From NCBI RefSeq assembly GCF_001417775.1, contig NZ_BBZJ01000019.1, positions 1-64,000 of the forward strand: a DNA stretch of 64,000 nucleotides, given 5' to 3'. Positions 1 through 8,965 of this stretch are shown one piece after another. The notes under the pieces are model-generated. The model was not told the DNA's origin. It was given only the letters and a program-made list of their open reading frames with translations, and ran no database searches. Both the position numbers and the translations under genes were made by a program. Source of the DNA: Streptomyces sp. TP-A0356. GTDB taxonomy: Bacteria > Actinomycetota > Actinomycetes > Streptomycetales > Streptomycetaceae. Every line of letters begins with the position of its first letter. Position 1 is the first letter of the stretch.

Positions 1-1352
1 AAACGACCGGTGCAAACAGGGTGGTTGGGTTACTGACGGGCCACTGAGAGCCGGCCGTCGAAGGTGATGTCGAAGGCGTTCAGCGCGGTCTTCCAGCGCA
101 TGGTCCAGCGGGCCTGGCCCTTGCCGGTGGGGTCGAGCGACATGATGGCCATGTAGACGCACTTCAAGGCGGCCTGCTCGTTCGGGAAGTGTCCGCGGGC
201 TTTGACCGCTCGCCGGATCCGGGCGTTGACCGACTCGATCGCGTTGGTGGTGCAGACGATGCGGCGGATCTCCGTGTCGAACCGCAGGAACGGAGTGAAC
301 TCCTCCCACGCGCTCTCCCATAGCTTCACGATCGCCGGATACTTCCTTCCCCAGGCATCGGCGAACTCGGCGAACCGGTCCAGGGCGGCTTCCTCGGTCG
401 GCGCGGTGTAGACGGGCTTGAGGAGCCTGGCGATCTTGTCCCAGTCCTGGCGGGCGGCATAACGGAACGAGTTCCGCAGCAGGTGGACCACGCAGGTCTG
501 CACAATGGTGCGAGGCCAGACCGTCTCCACCGCCTCGGGCAGACCCTTGAGCCCGTCGCAGACCAGCATCAGCACGTCGCTCACGCCGCGATTCTTGATC
601 TCGGTGAGGATGTGCAACCAGTGCTTGGCGCCCTCACCACCGTCGCCGGCCCACAGGCCCAGAATCTCGCGCCGGCCCTCAACAGTGACGGCCAGGGCCA
701 CGTAGATGGGCCGGTTGGCAACCGCACCGTCGCGGATCTTGACCTGGATGGCGTCGATGAAGACCACCGGATAGACGGAGTCCAGAGGGCGGCTTTGCCA
801 TTCGGCCATGCCCTCGAGGACCTTGTCGGTGATGGCGGAGATGGTCTGCCGGGAGACCTCGGCGCCATAGACCTCGGCAAGGTGGGCCTGTACCTCACCG
901 GTGGTCAGGCCCTTCGGCGGCCAGCGAGATCACCATCTCGTCGACGCCGGTCAGGCGCTTCTGCCGCTTCTTGACGATCTTCGGCTCGAACGAGCCGTCC
1001 CGGTCACGGGGCACGGCTTCCTCCACCGGCCCGACCTCGGTCAGCACGGTCTTGGAGCGTTTGCCGTTGCGGGAGTTGCCGCCGTCCTTGCCCGCCGGAT
1101 CGTGCTTGTCATAGCCGAGGTGATCGGTGATCTCGCCCTCCAGAGCGGACTCCAGCAGCCGTTTCGTCAACTGCTGGAGCAGTCCGCCCTGACCGGTCAG
1201 CTGCAGGTCCTCTGCCTGAGCCCGGCTCACCAGCTCGTCGATCGGCTGGTCATCCACGGCCTTCGCCGACACAGCCACTGCCGACTCGCCGGCTTCGTGC
1301 TCGGCCGCTTGTGACATGCGGCGTCCAGATCTAGCGGCCCTGGTGGCTGGGC
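1..1352 (-). mobile_element. IS256-family (mutator-type) insertion sequence, incomplete in window
   Basis: The segment is filled by one IS256-type transposase reading frame on the minus strand. It abuts the 3' end of the DUF3885-like gene at 1353, so the element appears to have inserted just downstream of that gene. The outer end lies at or beyond base 1. I could not find matching terminal inverted repeats or a target duplication, so the boundaries are approximate. The interrupted transposase suggests the copy is not autonomous. Confidence 0.75.
30..1317 (-). pseudogene. IS256-family transposase with a one-base frameshift
   Basis: The N-terminal half (ATG at 1317, about 138 residues) stops at 895. 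The rest is open from about 905 to 30 in another frame. Around 910-915 the coding strand reads GCCGAAGGGCCT; removing one base restores the usual AAEGLTTGEVQAHLAEVYG join, so a single extra base explains the break. The DDE residues remain recognisable: Asp in VVFIDAIQVK, Asp in LVCDGLKG and Glu in NAIESVNARI, the last followed by the typical IS256 C-terminus. Joined length is about 425 residues, close to the family norm. It may be a true inactivation, a sequencing error or, less likely, programmed frameshifting. A longer start (GTG 1356) would overlap the neighbouring stop codon. Confidence 0.85.
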
Positions 1353-1946
1353 TCACAGACCGGATGGATAGGGGGAGAGCCAGTCCGAGTGGCGGTGTCG
1401 TAGTCGGTCGCGCTCGGCGGGAGTCGGCAGGATGACGTCCGCGCCGCCGTCGTATGGGTGGTAGAGGCGGCGCAGTCCGACATCGGTCAGGAACACCTCG
1501 GCGATGGCTTCGTCAGCGACGGCCCGTAGCAGGGCGTCTATGCCCTCGCGGTGCCATGGGCGGCGGTCGGCGTAGAGATACCAGTAGGAGTGGAAGGCGG
1601 GGTCGGGATCGTCACGGTCCGGCTCCGTCCACCAGCGCACGGCGTCCGGGTGGAGGATGCGTCGCTCGGGCGGAATGACCAGACTCGCGGGCGTGTCCGA
1701 CCAGTCCATCGTCACGACGAGCACGTCGCTGCCGGCGAAGAGCTCATCGAGCAGAGTGTTGTGGCGGTCCAGAACGATCGCGTACTCGTCCTCGGACGCG
1801 GGGTAGCGCTTTGAATCCGGAAGGCTGTGGAAGCGCACCCAGCAGTCGGGGTAGGCGCGCCGGAACCGGTGGGCGAGAGGCGGGGACGACGGTCGTCGTT
1901 CCCGCCAGCGTCTCGCGAGTTCGTCAGGAACGAAGCCGGAGCTCAT
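1353..1946 (-). CDS. DUF3885-like hypothetical protein
   Basis: The protein has 197 residues and no signal peptide or membrane segment. The Arg/Tyr/Trp-rich body (YPDCWVRFHSLP near residue 34; RYP...EYAIVLDRHNTLLDELF; repeated Trp) resembles the DUF3885 family, which has no known reaction. The ATG overlaps the msrA stop by four bases (ATGA), so the two genes are co-translated. The C-terminus ends normally three bases from the longest transposase frame, so this gene looks intact despite the adjacent insertion. The family call is from motif memory only. Confidence 0.7.
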   Translation of the reverse strand: MSSGFVPDELARRWRERRPSSPPLAHRFRRAYPDCWVRFHSLPDSKRYPASEDEYAIVLDRHNTLLDELFAGSDVLVVTMDWSDTPASLVIPPERRILHPDAVRWWTEPDRDDPDPAFHSYWYLYADRRPWHREGIDALLRAVADEAIAEVFLTDVGLRRLYHPYDGGADVILPTPAERDRLRHRHSDWLSPYPSGL

Positions 1947-2617
1947 CCTTCGGCCGGCGCCACGCCGATCGGGCAGGAGACGCCGGTCCCTCCCAGCCCG
2001 CAGTACCCGCCCGGGTTTTTGCTGTCCGAAAGGTACTGCTGGTGGTAGCCCTCCGCCGGGTAGAACTCGCGGCCCTCCGCGGGGAGCAGTTCCGTGGTGA
2101 TGGCGCCGTATCGCGAGTCCGTGAGGACCTTCTGGTAGGCGTCGCGGGACGCCTTGGCCGCGGCGGCCTGGGCGGGGGAGTGGGTGTAGATCGCCGAGCG
2201 GTACTGGGTGCCGACGTCATTGCCCTGGCGGAAGCCCTGCGTGGGGTCGTGCGCCTCCCAGAAGACCTGGAGCAGGCGCTCGTACGAGATCTGCTTCGGG
2301 TCGTAGACCACGCGGACCGCCTCCGTGTGGCCGGTCAGGCCCGAGCAGACCTCCTCGTAGGTCGGGTTCTGTGTGTAGCCGCCCTGGTAGCCGACCAGCG
2401 TCGTGTGGATGCCCGCGGGCAGCTGCCAGAACTTGCGCTCGGCGCCCCAGAAGCAGCCCAGGCCGAAGTCGGCGATCTCCAGGCCCTCCGGGTAGGGGCC
2501 GAGGAGCGGGGTGCCGAGCACCGTGTGCCGCTCGGGGACCGTGAAGGCAGGCTCGGGGCGCCCGCGCAGGGCCTGCTCGGGGGTCGGCAGCTGGGGTGTA
2601 CGGCTGTGCAGGAACAT
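1943..2617 (-). CDS. msrA: Peptide-methionine (S)-S-oxide reductase MsrA
   Basis: The 224-residue cytoplasmic enzyme repairs methionine-S-sulfoxide in proteins and free methionine using a thiol reductant. The diagnostic GCFWGAERKFW motif (catalytic Cys near residue 54) and the downstream GYQGG, HTEAV and GNDVGTQYRSAIY blocks are all present. C-terminal Cys residues in GYCGLGGTGVSCP are candidate recycling cysteines. A GGAGA ribosome site lies just before the ATG. It is the first gene of a two-gene unit with the DUF3885-like gene. Confidence 0.96.
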   Translation of the reverse strand: MFLHSRTPQLPTPEQALRGRPEPAFTVPERHTVLGTPLLGPYPEGLEIADFGLGCFWGAERKFWQLPAGIHTTLVGYQGGYTQNPTYEEVCSGLTGHTEAVRVVYDPKQISYERLLQVFWEAHDPTQGFRQGNDVGTQYRSAIYTHSPAQAAAAKASRDAYQKVLTDSRYGAITTELLPAEGREFYPAEGYHQQYLSDSKNPGGYCGLGGTGVSCPIGVAPAEG

Positions 2618-2695
2618 GGGGTCTCCACAAGGTCACAGGGCCGAGGGGTGGGGTGGCGTCCGTGTACGTCAACGTGCGCGTTCCCCCGGGAATTC

Positions 2696-2728
2696 CGGAC
2701 CGGGGCCCGGTTTGGGCGCCCCGGTCCG
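2696..2728 (-). terminator. Hairpin between the TPR-like membrane gene and msrA
   Basis: An 11-bp perfect stem (CGGACCGGGGC / GCCCCGGTCCG) with an 11-base loop lies after the stop of the 2816-3934 gene and before msrA, both on the minus strand. No T-run follows, which is usual for GC-rich actinobacterial terminators. Confidence 0.5.
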
Positions 2729-2815
2729 CAGTCGTGCATGTGCGGTACGTGGGCCCGCCTTGCCGAGCGGTGCGCCCGCCCGTCGCGGAGCGGGCGGTGC
2801 TCGTCGCCGTCGTCC

Positions 2816-3934
2816 TCAGCGGGGCAGCGTCGCCGGGCTTCCCCCGTTCGCCTCGTAACCGGCCACCGCCAGCGCGCGGAAGAGCGCGTAGTCCGCGGCC
2901 GGGTCTGCGACCAGCGTCCAGGGCAGCGCGCCCACATGGCCGTCGATGTGGACCAGCTGGGCCATCGCCTCCGTCCAGCGCTCGCCGCGGACCAGGAAGA
3001 ACACCAGGAGATGGCGGACGTGCGCCAGCATCGGGTCGTCCGGGCGGGCCGACTGGACCGCGAAGAGCGCTCCGTGGACCGCCTTCGTCACGACCTCGCT
3101 CCGGTAGAAGCTGCTGACCAGGTTCACCTCGGGCAGGTGCTCGAAGACCGCGAAGAGGGGCATGGCGGCCAGCAGGGAGCCCTGGGGCGCCCGGGCCGCG
3201 GCCGACTCCGCGAAGGAGTACGCGAGCTCCCGCGAGCCGTGCCACTTCTCGCACCAGTAGTGCAGCGCCGCCAGGTGCGCCCCCATATGGGTCGGCGCGC
3301 GGTCCAGGATCTTCAGCCAGAGCTGCTCGAACTCCGGCTGTGGGTAGCCGAGCCCGCGGGCCACCGAGAGCTCGACGATGTACGGGACGGGGTCACCGGG
3401 GGCCAGCAGCGCCGCCTCCGCGCACGCCGCCTTCGCCTCCTCCATGATGATCCGGAATTCGTCCGTCCCCGGTGTCGACGTGCGCCATGCCTGCTGCACC
3501 AGGAACTCCGCGTGCACGGCCGCACCGCCCGGGTCCTTGGGGGCCTCGGCCCGCCACACCCGCAGCCACTGACCGCCCGGCGTCTCGCTCACCCCGCCGG
3601 GCCGCTGCTGCAGCTCCAGGGACGCGGCGCCCGCGAAGGCCTGCACGCGCTGCCAGCGCGTCTCGCCCTCCTTGTCCGTGCCGGCCAGGAGCTGCGCCGC
3701 CGCGCGGTAGTCCTGCGAGCGCTGCACGACGTCCAGGACGTCCAGCAGGTCCTGGTCGGGGCCGGGCATCCGGACGTCCAGCTGCTCCTGGCGCACGAAG
3801 CCGTAGTTCGCCGGGTCCGCGGCGTCCGGGTCGCCCGGCGCGACCTGCTGGATGCCCGAGCGCCTGCGCATGAGGACGGGCAGCAGGACCATGCTGAACA
3901 GGGCCAGCGCCATCAGGACCCAAAGAATCACCAT
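2816..3934 (-). CDS. Membrane-anchored hypothetical protein with helical-repeat body
   Basis: The 372-residue protein has one N-terminal membrane helix (residues 2-22, then MRRRSG) and a long, mainly helical Ala/Leu-rich cytoplasmic region. It looks like a tetratricopeptide-type array: blocks such as AAAQLLAGTDKEGE, HLAALHYWCEKWHG and LLAAMPLFAVFEHLPE. No catalytic motif is visible. I start it at ATG 3934 because the membrane helix begins there; the longer upstream frame is Gly/Pro-rich noise. It is probably a conserved streptomycete protein, function unknown. Confidence 0.75.
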   Translation of the reverse strand: MVILWVLMALALFSMVLLPVLMRRRSGIQQVAPGDPDAADPANYGFVRQEQLDVRMPGPDQDLLDVLDVVQRSQDYRAAAQLLAGTDKEGETRWQRVQAFAGAASLELQQRPGGVSETPGGQWLRVWRAEAPKDPGGAAVHAEFLVQQAWRTSTPGTDEFRIIMEEAKAACAEAALLAPGDPVPYIVELSVARGLGYPQPEFEQLWLKILDRAPTHMGAHLAALHYWCEKWHGSRELAYSFAESAAARAPQGSLLAAMPLFAVFEHLPEVNLVSSFYRSEVVTKAVHGALFAVQSARPDDPMLAHVRHLLVFFLVRGERWTEAMAQLVHIDGHVGALPWTLVADPAADYALFRALAVAGYEANGGSPATLPR

Positions 3935-4111
3935 GCCCCAAGCGAACCAGACCGGTCCGACACTTGGCCAACCTGTTGCCGGGCCTGTGGAAAACCGGTC
4001 GCCGCATTCCCCGCTCCGCTCGGGCCCGGGCGGCGCTCCTCCTCCCGCGCGCGGCACCCGCGGGCCCCGCGCGCCCTCATCCCCGCCGCGGGCGCACTAC
4101 CCTCGGTTGCC

Positions 4112-5266
4112 ATGAGCGACAGGCATATCAGTCAGCACTTCGAGACCCTCGCGATTCACGCGGGGAACACCGCCGACCCCCTCACCGGCGCGGTCGTCCC
4201 GCCGATCTACCAGGTGTCGACCTACAAGCAGGACGGCGTCGGCGGTCTGCGCGGCGGCTATGAGTACAGCCGCAGCGCCAACCCCACCAGGACCGCCCTG
4301 GAGGAGAACCTCGCCGCCCTGGAGGGCGGCCGCCGCGGCCTCGCGTTCGCGTCCGGACTGGCGGCCGAGGACTGCCTGTTGCGTACGCTGCTCAGCCCCG
4401 GCGACCACGTGGTCATCCCGAACGACGCGTACGGCGGTACGTTCCGCCTCTTCGCCAAGGTCGTCTCGCGGTGGGGCGTGGACTGGTCGGTCGCCGACAC
4501 CAGCGATCCGTCGGCGGTACGAGCCGCGCTCACCCCCAGGACCAAGGCCGTCTGGGTGGAGACCCCCTCGAACCCGCTGCTCGGCATCACCGACATCGCC
4601 GCCGTCGCCCAGATCGCCCGTGACGCGGGCGCCAGGCTCGTCGTCGACAACACGTTCGCGACCCCCTATCTGCAGCAGCCGCTCTCGCTGGGCGCGGACG
4701 TCGTGGTGCACTCCCTGACCAAGTACATGGGCGGCCACTCCGACGTCGTCGGCGGTGCCCTGATCGTGAACGACCAGGAGTTGGGCGAGCAGCTGGCCTA
4801 CCACCAGAACGCGATGGGCGCGATCGCCGGCCCGTTCGACGCCTGGCTGGTGCTGCGCGGCACGAAGACGCTCGCCGTCCGTATGGACCGGCACAGCCAG
4901 AACGCCGCCAAGATCGCCGAGATGCTCACCCGGCACGCGCGCGTGACGCGTGTGCTGTACCCCGGCCTGCCGGAGCACCCCGGTCACGAGACCGCCGCGA
5001 AGCAGATGAAGGCGTTCGGCGGCATGGTCTCCTTCCAGGTCGAGGGCGGCGAGGAGGCGGCCGTCGAGGTCTGCAACCGTGCGGAGGTGTTCACCCTCGG
5101 CGAGTCCCTCGGCGGTGTCGAGTCCCTGATCGAGCACCCGGGACGCATGACGCACGCGTCCGCGGCCGGCTCGGCCCTGGAGGTCCCCGCCGACCTCGTC
5201 CGCCTCTCCGTGGGCATCGAGAACGTCGACGACCTCCTGGCGGATCTGCAGCAGGCCCTGGGCTGA
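4112..5266 (+). CDS. metB: Cystathionine gamma-synthase / gamma-lyase family (MetB)
   Basis: This 384-residue PLP enzyme joins or cleaves cystathionine in methionine/cysteine metabolism. Family marks are the N-terminal FETLAIHAG and VVPPIYQVSTY, the EYSRSANPTR phosphate-binding segment, VVDNTFATPY, and the PLP lysine in HSLTKYMGGHSD. The C-terminal GGVESLIEHP and LSVGIENVDDL match gamma-synthase/lyase proteins. Sequence alone does not separate synthase from lyase activity. ATG 4112 is chosen because upstream in-frame codons do not resemble the family. Confidence 0.93.
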   Translation: MSDRHISQHFETLAIHAGNTADPLTGAVVPPIYQVSTYKQDGVGGLRGGYEYSRSANPTRTALEENLAALEGGRRGLAFASGLAAEDCLLRTLLSPGDHVVIPNDAYGGTFRLFAKVVSRWGVDWSVADTSDPSAVRAALTPRTKAVWVETPSNPLLGITDIAAVAQIARDAGARLVVDNTFATPYLQQPLSLGADVVVHSLTKYMGGHSDVVGGALIVNDQELGEQLAYHQNAMGAIAGPFDAWLVLRGTKTLAVRMDRHSQNAAKIAEMLTRHARVTRVLYPGLPEHPGHETAAKQMKAFGGMVSFQVEGGEEAAVEVCNRAEVFTLGESLGGVESLIEHPGRMTHASAAGSALEVPADLVRLSVGIENVDDLLADLQQALG

Positions 5267-5275
5267 GGCGCGGTC

Positions 5276-5524
5276 TCACCAGTTGCTGACGGGCGGAGTC
5301 GTCGTCGACGGCGGCTCCGCCCAGGGGCGCGCGACCGACGCCCAGACCACGAAGGCGAGGGCCGCGGCGAGCAGCACCAGCCAGAGCAGGCGACGCGCCG
5401 CCGTCCGTCGGCGCAGCATGCGGCTGCCGCGCCGCACCACCTCCGCGTGCAGGTCGGGCGGCACCGGCGGTGGCGTGCGCTCCAGCAGCCGCCGCACGGT
5501 CGCCTCCCGCTGGGTCTGGTTCAC
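5276..5524 (-). CDS. Small single-pass membrane protein downstream of a sigma-like gene
   Basis: The protein has 82 residues: a basic N-terminal region (residues 1-45) and a membrane helix at about 46-64 (LLWLVLLAAALAFVVWA), so the N-terminus is probably inside. It follows the sigma-factor-like gene at 5586 by 61 bases on the same strand. It could be a membrane partner or anti-sigma protein, but it has no HxxxCxxC zinc motif. Function unknown. Confidence 0.65.
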   Translation of the reverse strand: MNQTQREATVRRLLERTPPPVPPDLHAEVVRRGSRMLRRRTAARRLLWLVLLAAALAFVVWASVARPWAEPPSTTTPPVSNW

Positions 5525-5585
5525 CGGCCACCTCCGCTCGGGCCCGGCTCCCGATGAGCGTCGGTCACGCCGCGGTAGGGCCCCC

Positions 5586-6086
5586 TCACGACGGTGCCAC
5601 CTTCGCGCCCAGCACCGGCGGTACCGGCTTCTGCGGCGGATGCAGCAGCGTCGCCATGGCCCGCGCGCATATCCTGCGCACCCGTTCGGCGGGAAGTCCC
5701 AGCAGGGCCGCCGTCTGCTCCTCGGCCACGCCCTCGTACATCCGCAGGACGAGGATCAGCCGCTCCTGGGGTGACAGGCGGGCGAGCACGCTGCCGGAGT
5801 CCGGCCGGTGCCGACCGAGCGCCCCGTACCGGTGCCACGCCTCACGCGCGAAGCGGATGGCCAGGTGCTGGCGTGCCCGGGCGTAGGGGTCCTCGCCGCG
5901 CAACCGGTCCCAGGAGGCGTACGTCTGGGCGAGGGCGAGCGTCAGCAGGCGTCGCGCGCGGGGGTTGTCGTCCGGGGCCTCCGCGGTGAGCAGCGTGGCG
6001 GCGTGCAGCAGCCGGCCGGCCGCGCCCGCAAGGAACTCCTCGAACTCCCGGGCTCGGCGCGCCCTGGACGCATGCCGTTCTCGCAC
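5586..6086 (-). CDS. ECF/SigE-family-like RNA polymerase sigma factor (putative)
   Basis: From GTG 6086 (GGGAGG ribosome site 7 bases upstream) the product has 166 residues. A region-2-like helix block (ARRLLTLALAQTYASWDRL) precedes a clear region-4 helix-turn-helix: LSPQERLILVLRMYEG, then EEQTAALLGLPAERVRRICARAM. Region 2 is poorly conserved and short, so it may be a degenerate sigma or a sigma-like regulator. The frame extends upstream to 6161, but those residues are low-complexity and lack a ribosome site. Confidence 0.7.
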   Translation of the reverse strand: MRERHASRARRAREFEEFLAGAAGRLLHAATLLTAEAPDDNPRARRLLTLALAQTYASWDRLRGEDPYARARQHLAIRFAREAWHRYGALGRHRPDSGSVLARLSPQERLILVLRMYEGVAEEQTAALLGLPAERVRRICARAMATLLHPPQKPVPPVLGAKVAPS

Positions 6087-6301
6087 CGCGCCTCCCGCCT
6101 GAGGGCGACCCTGAGGGGAATCGGGACCCCGCCCGTACGGGAAGCCTGCGCGCCTGCCCACAGGACGGCGGGTACGGCACGGTGGACCGCGTACGACGGG
6201 GACCCGGTCTCATATGAGACCGTCGTGCGGTCCGGGTCAAGAGCCGGGAGGACCCGGACGCCCGTGTGTCGGCGTGCGGACGTACGAGCCGCTCCGGGGG
6301 A

Positions 6302-6823
6302 TCAGGATGTCGGCTGGGACTCCGCCACCGGGGGCCCCTGTGCGGCCTGCCGGGCGGAGAGTGCGACGTTGAAGCGTGTGAGCAGGGTGCAGAACGACTG
6401 GCGCTCCTCCGCCGTCCAGTCGTGCGTCAGTTCGGCCATCAGCTGTCGCCTGGAGGAGCGGACCTCCTCCAGGCGGGACAGCCCGCGCGGGGAGAGCTGG
6501 AGCACCACCGCGCGGCCGTCCTCGGGGTGCGAGGTGCGTTTGACGAGGCCGGTGTCGACCAGCGGGGCCACCTGCCGGGTGACCGTCGACGAGTCGATCC
6601 CCATGCTCGCGGCGAGCGCCTTGACGCCCATCGGGCCCTCGTTGTCGAGGCGGTTCAGCAGCAGGTACGCGGCGCGGTCCATGGAGTTGCGCACCTGCCC
6701 CACCCCGCCGAGCCGCGTCTGTTCGGCACGGCGCGCGAACACCGCGACCTCGTGCTGCAGCGTGTCCAGAAGACCGGTGTCACCGACGGTCGTCATGTCC
6801 ATCGAGATTTCAGGTGTGGGCAT
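6302..6823 (-). CDS. MarR-family transcriptional regulator
   Basis: The 173-residue protein has an N-terminal dimerisation helix and a winged helix at about residues 60-125: GVKALAASMGIDSSTVTRQVAPLVDTGLVKRTSHPEDGRAVVLQLSPRG in outline, with the Asp-Gly-Arg wing that contacts DNA. It is transcribed away from the threonine dehydratase gene, leaving a 146-base shared promoter region. Control of that gene or of itself is an inference. Ligand unknown. Confidence 0.88.
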   Translation of the reverse strand: MPTPEISMDMTTVGDTGLLDTLQHEVAVFARRAEQTRLGGVGQVRNSMDRAAYLLLNRLDNEGPMGVKALAASMGIDSSTVTRQVAPLVDTGLVKRTSHPEDGRAVVLQLSPRGLSRLEEVRSSRRQLMAELTHDWTAEERQSFCTLLTRFNVALSARQAAQGPPVAESQPTS

Positions 6824-6969
6824 GGCCGGGGGCTCACTTCATGCGTGGGGGCTGGGTTGGGGGACAGGGTACGCGGCCGGGGCGCGGGGTGTACCGGCGC
6901 TGCGCAAACCCGGTCCCGGCCCTTGGTCACACCCGCTGTGGACGGGCGTGAACTGCGAGACTGGGGGTC

Positions 6970-8199
6970 ATGAGCTACAGCACGGCCGACTCCTTGCCGA
7001 CGGTGACGCCGGACGACGTACGCGGCGCCCAGAAGATGCTCTCGGGCATTGCGCGGGTGACCGCCCTGGAGGGCAGCAGGCATCTGTCCCAGCTGGTCGG
7101 CGCGCCGGTGCACCTCAAGTGCGAGAACCTGCAGCGGACCGGGTCCTTCAAGTTGCGGGGCGCGTATGTGCGTATCGCGGGCCTGCTGCCCGAGGAGCGC
7201 GCCGCGGGTGTCGTCGCCGCGAGCGCGGGCAACCACGCGCAGGGCGTCGCCCTGGCGTCCGCGCTGCTCGGTGTGCACTCCACGGTCTTCATGCCGAAGG
7301 GCGCCCCGCTGCCGAAGATCAGCGCGACCCGCGAGTACGGCGCCGAGGTACGGCTGCACGGCCAGGTGGTGGACGAGACGCTGGCCGCCGCTCAGGAGTA
7401 CGCGGCCGGGACGGGTGCGGTCTTCATCCACCCGTTCGACCACCCGGACATCATCGCGGGGCAGGGCACGGTCGGTCTGGAGATCCTGGAGCAGTGCCCC
7501 GAGGCGCGCACGATCGTCGTCGGCATCGGCGGCGGCGGGCTGGCCGCGGGCATCGCCACCGCGGTGAAGGCCGTGCGGCCGGATGTGCGGGTGGTGGGTG
7601 TGCAGGCGGAGGGCGCGGCCGCGTATCCGCCCTCGCTGGCGGCCGGGCGCCCGGTGGCGGTCCGGACGTCGGCCACCATGGCCGACGGCATCAAGGTGGG
7701 GCGGCCCGGCGAGGTGCCGTTCCGGATCGTCCGCGACCTGGTCGACGAGGTCCGTACGGTGTCCGAGGACGCGCTGTCGGCCGCGGTGCTGCTCTGCCTG
7801 GAGCGGGCCAAGCTGGTCGTCGAGCCGGCCGGCGCGAGCCCCGTGGCGGCGCTGCTGAGCGAACCGGACGCCTTCGAGGGCCCGGTGGTCGCGGTGCTGT
7901 CCGGGGGCAACGTCGACCCGCTGCTGCTGCAGCGCATCCTGCGGCACGGCATGGCCGCGCAGGGCCGCTACCTCGCCGTGCGGCTGCGGCTGACCGACCG
8001 CCCGGGCGCCCTTGCGACGCTTCTCGGCGTCCTGTCGACGGTCGACGCCAACGTCCTCGACGTCAGCCATGTACGCACCGACCCGCGCCTCGGGCTCACG
8101 GAGGCGGAGGTCGAACTCCATCTGGAGACCAAGGGCCCGGAGCACTGCGCGGAGGTCGGCAGCGCGCTGCGGGAGGCGGGTTACACCGTCATCGACTGA
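6970..8199 (+). CDS. ilvA: Threonine ammonia-lyase (threonine dehydratase) with ACT domain
   Basis: The 409-residue PLP enzyme deaminates threonine (and serine) to 2-oxobutanoate plus ammonia, feeding isoleucine synthesis or catabolism. The PLP lysine is in TGSFKLRGAY, SAGNHAQGVA binds substrate, and GIGGGGLAAG binds phosphate. A single C-terminal ACT-type domain starts near residue 330 (LAVRLRLTDRPGALATLLGVL). This short single-ACT form matches the catabolic/actinobacterial type rather than long E. coli IlvA. Confidence 0.92.
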   Translation: MSYSTADSLPTVTPDDVRGAQKMLSGIARVTALEGSRHLSQLVGAPVHLKCENLQRTGSFKLRGAYVRIAGLLPEERAAGVVAASAGNHAQGVALASALLGVHSTVFMPKGAPLPKISATREYGAEVRLHGQVVDETLAAAQEYAAGTGAVFIHPFDHPDIIAGQGTVGLEILEQCPEARTIVVGIGGGGLAAGIATAVKAVRPDVRVVGVQAEGAAAYPPSLAAGRPVAVRTSATMADGIKVGRPGEVPFRIVRDLVDEVRTVSEDALSAAVLLCLERAKLVVEPAGASPVAALLSEPDAFEGPVVAVLSGGNVDPLLLQRILRHGMAAQGRYLAVRLRLTDRPGALATLLGVLSTVDANVLDVSHVRTDPRLGLTEAEVELHLETKGPEHCAEVGSALREAGYTVID

Positions 8200-8248
8200 G
8201 GCCGGGGCGTTGCCGTGGCGGGGCGGCGAAAATGACCTGGGCATGACG

Positions 8249-8279
8249 AGGCCCCCGGGCCCTGGGGCGCCGGGGGCCT
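8249..8279. terminator. Bidirectional terminator between ilvA and greA
   Basis: A perfect 10-bp stem (AGGCCCCCGG / CCGGGGGCCT) with an 11-base loop sits between two convergent genes, 50 bases after ilvA and 20 bases after the greA stop. It can serve both strands. Confidence 0.75.
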
Positions 8280-8299
8280 GTCGAAGGTGTCCTGGGGGC

Positions 8300-8797
8300 T
8301 CAGCCCTGGTAGGGCTCGGCCTTGAGGATCCTCACGGTGGCCTTCTTGCCGTTCGGCAGCTCGTACTCGGCGTCCTCGCCGACCTTCTTGCCGTTGACGC
8401 CCATGCCGAGCGGGGACTGCGGCGAGTAGGTCTCGATGTCGGAGCTCGCGTACTCGCGGGAGGCGAGCAGGAAGGTCAGAGTGTCGTCCTCGTCACCGTC
8501 GAAGGCGATGGTGACGACCATGCCGGGCGCCACCGCACCATCGGCCGCCGGAGCCTCGCCGACCTTGGCGTTCTCCAGGAGCTGGGTCAGCTGGCGCACA
8601 CGGAGCTCCTGCTTGCCCTGCTCCTCCTTGGCAGCGTGGTACCCGCCGTTCTCACGCAGGTCGCCCTCCTCGCGCGCGGCGGCGATCTTGGCGGCGATCT
8701 CCGTGCGCGCAGGACCAGAAAGGTACTCCAGCTCGGCCTTGAGCTGGTTGTACGCCTCCTGGGTCAGCCAGGTGACGTTCTCGCTGGTCTGGGTCAC
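8300..8797 (-). CDS. greA: Transcription elongation factor GreA
   Basis: The 165-residue factor rescues backtracked RNA polymerase by stimulating transcript cleavage. The N-terminal coiled coil (residues about 1-75) carries the acidic tip REEGDLRENGGYHAAKEEQG, and the C-terminal FKBP-like domain ends the protein (YSPQSPLGMGVNGKKVGE). GTG 8797 (VTQTSENVTWLTQEAY) is taken as start because it gives the usual length; an upstream start at 8827 adds ten unrelated residues. Confidence 0.96.
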   Translation of the reverse strand: MTQTSENVTWLTQEAYNQLKAELEYLSGPARTEIAAKIAAAREEGDLRENGGYHAAKEEQGKQELRVRQLTQLLENAKVGEAPAADGAVAPGMVVTIAFDGDEDDTLTFLLASREYASSDIETYSPQSPLGMGVNGKKVGEDAEYELPNGKKATVRILKAEPYQG

Positions 8798-8965
8798 AGG
8801 TGCTCCTCGTCGGTACTGGGAATACAAAGCATCGCCCTACCCAGAAGAATGTTCCTTCACGGGTGGGCGAAACCACGAGCCTAACAATTCAACGGCCCAA
8901 AGGGGAGGACATAAGCCATCAGAATTACGTCAACGCAGGTCAGGGGGTGTGTGACAGGAGTGGCG

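Noticed and set aside
1..1356. Terminal inverted repeats and target-site duplication of the IS element
   Set aside because: No matching repeat pair was visible; the outer end appears to be outside the window.
1811..4111. Very long plus-strand open frame running into metB
   Set aside because: It lies opposite msrA and the TPR-like gene, has Arg/Gly/Pro-rich composition without domains, and is a high-GC antisense shadow. Only the part from ATG 4112 is real.
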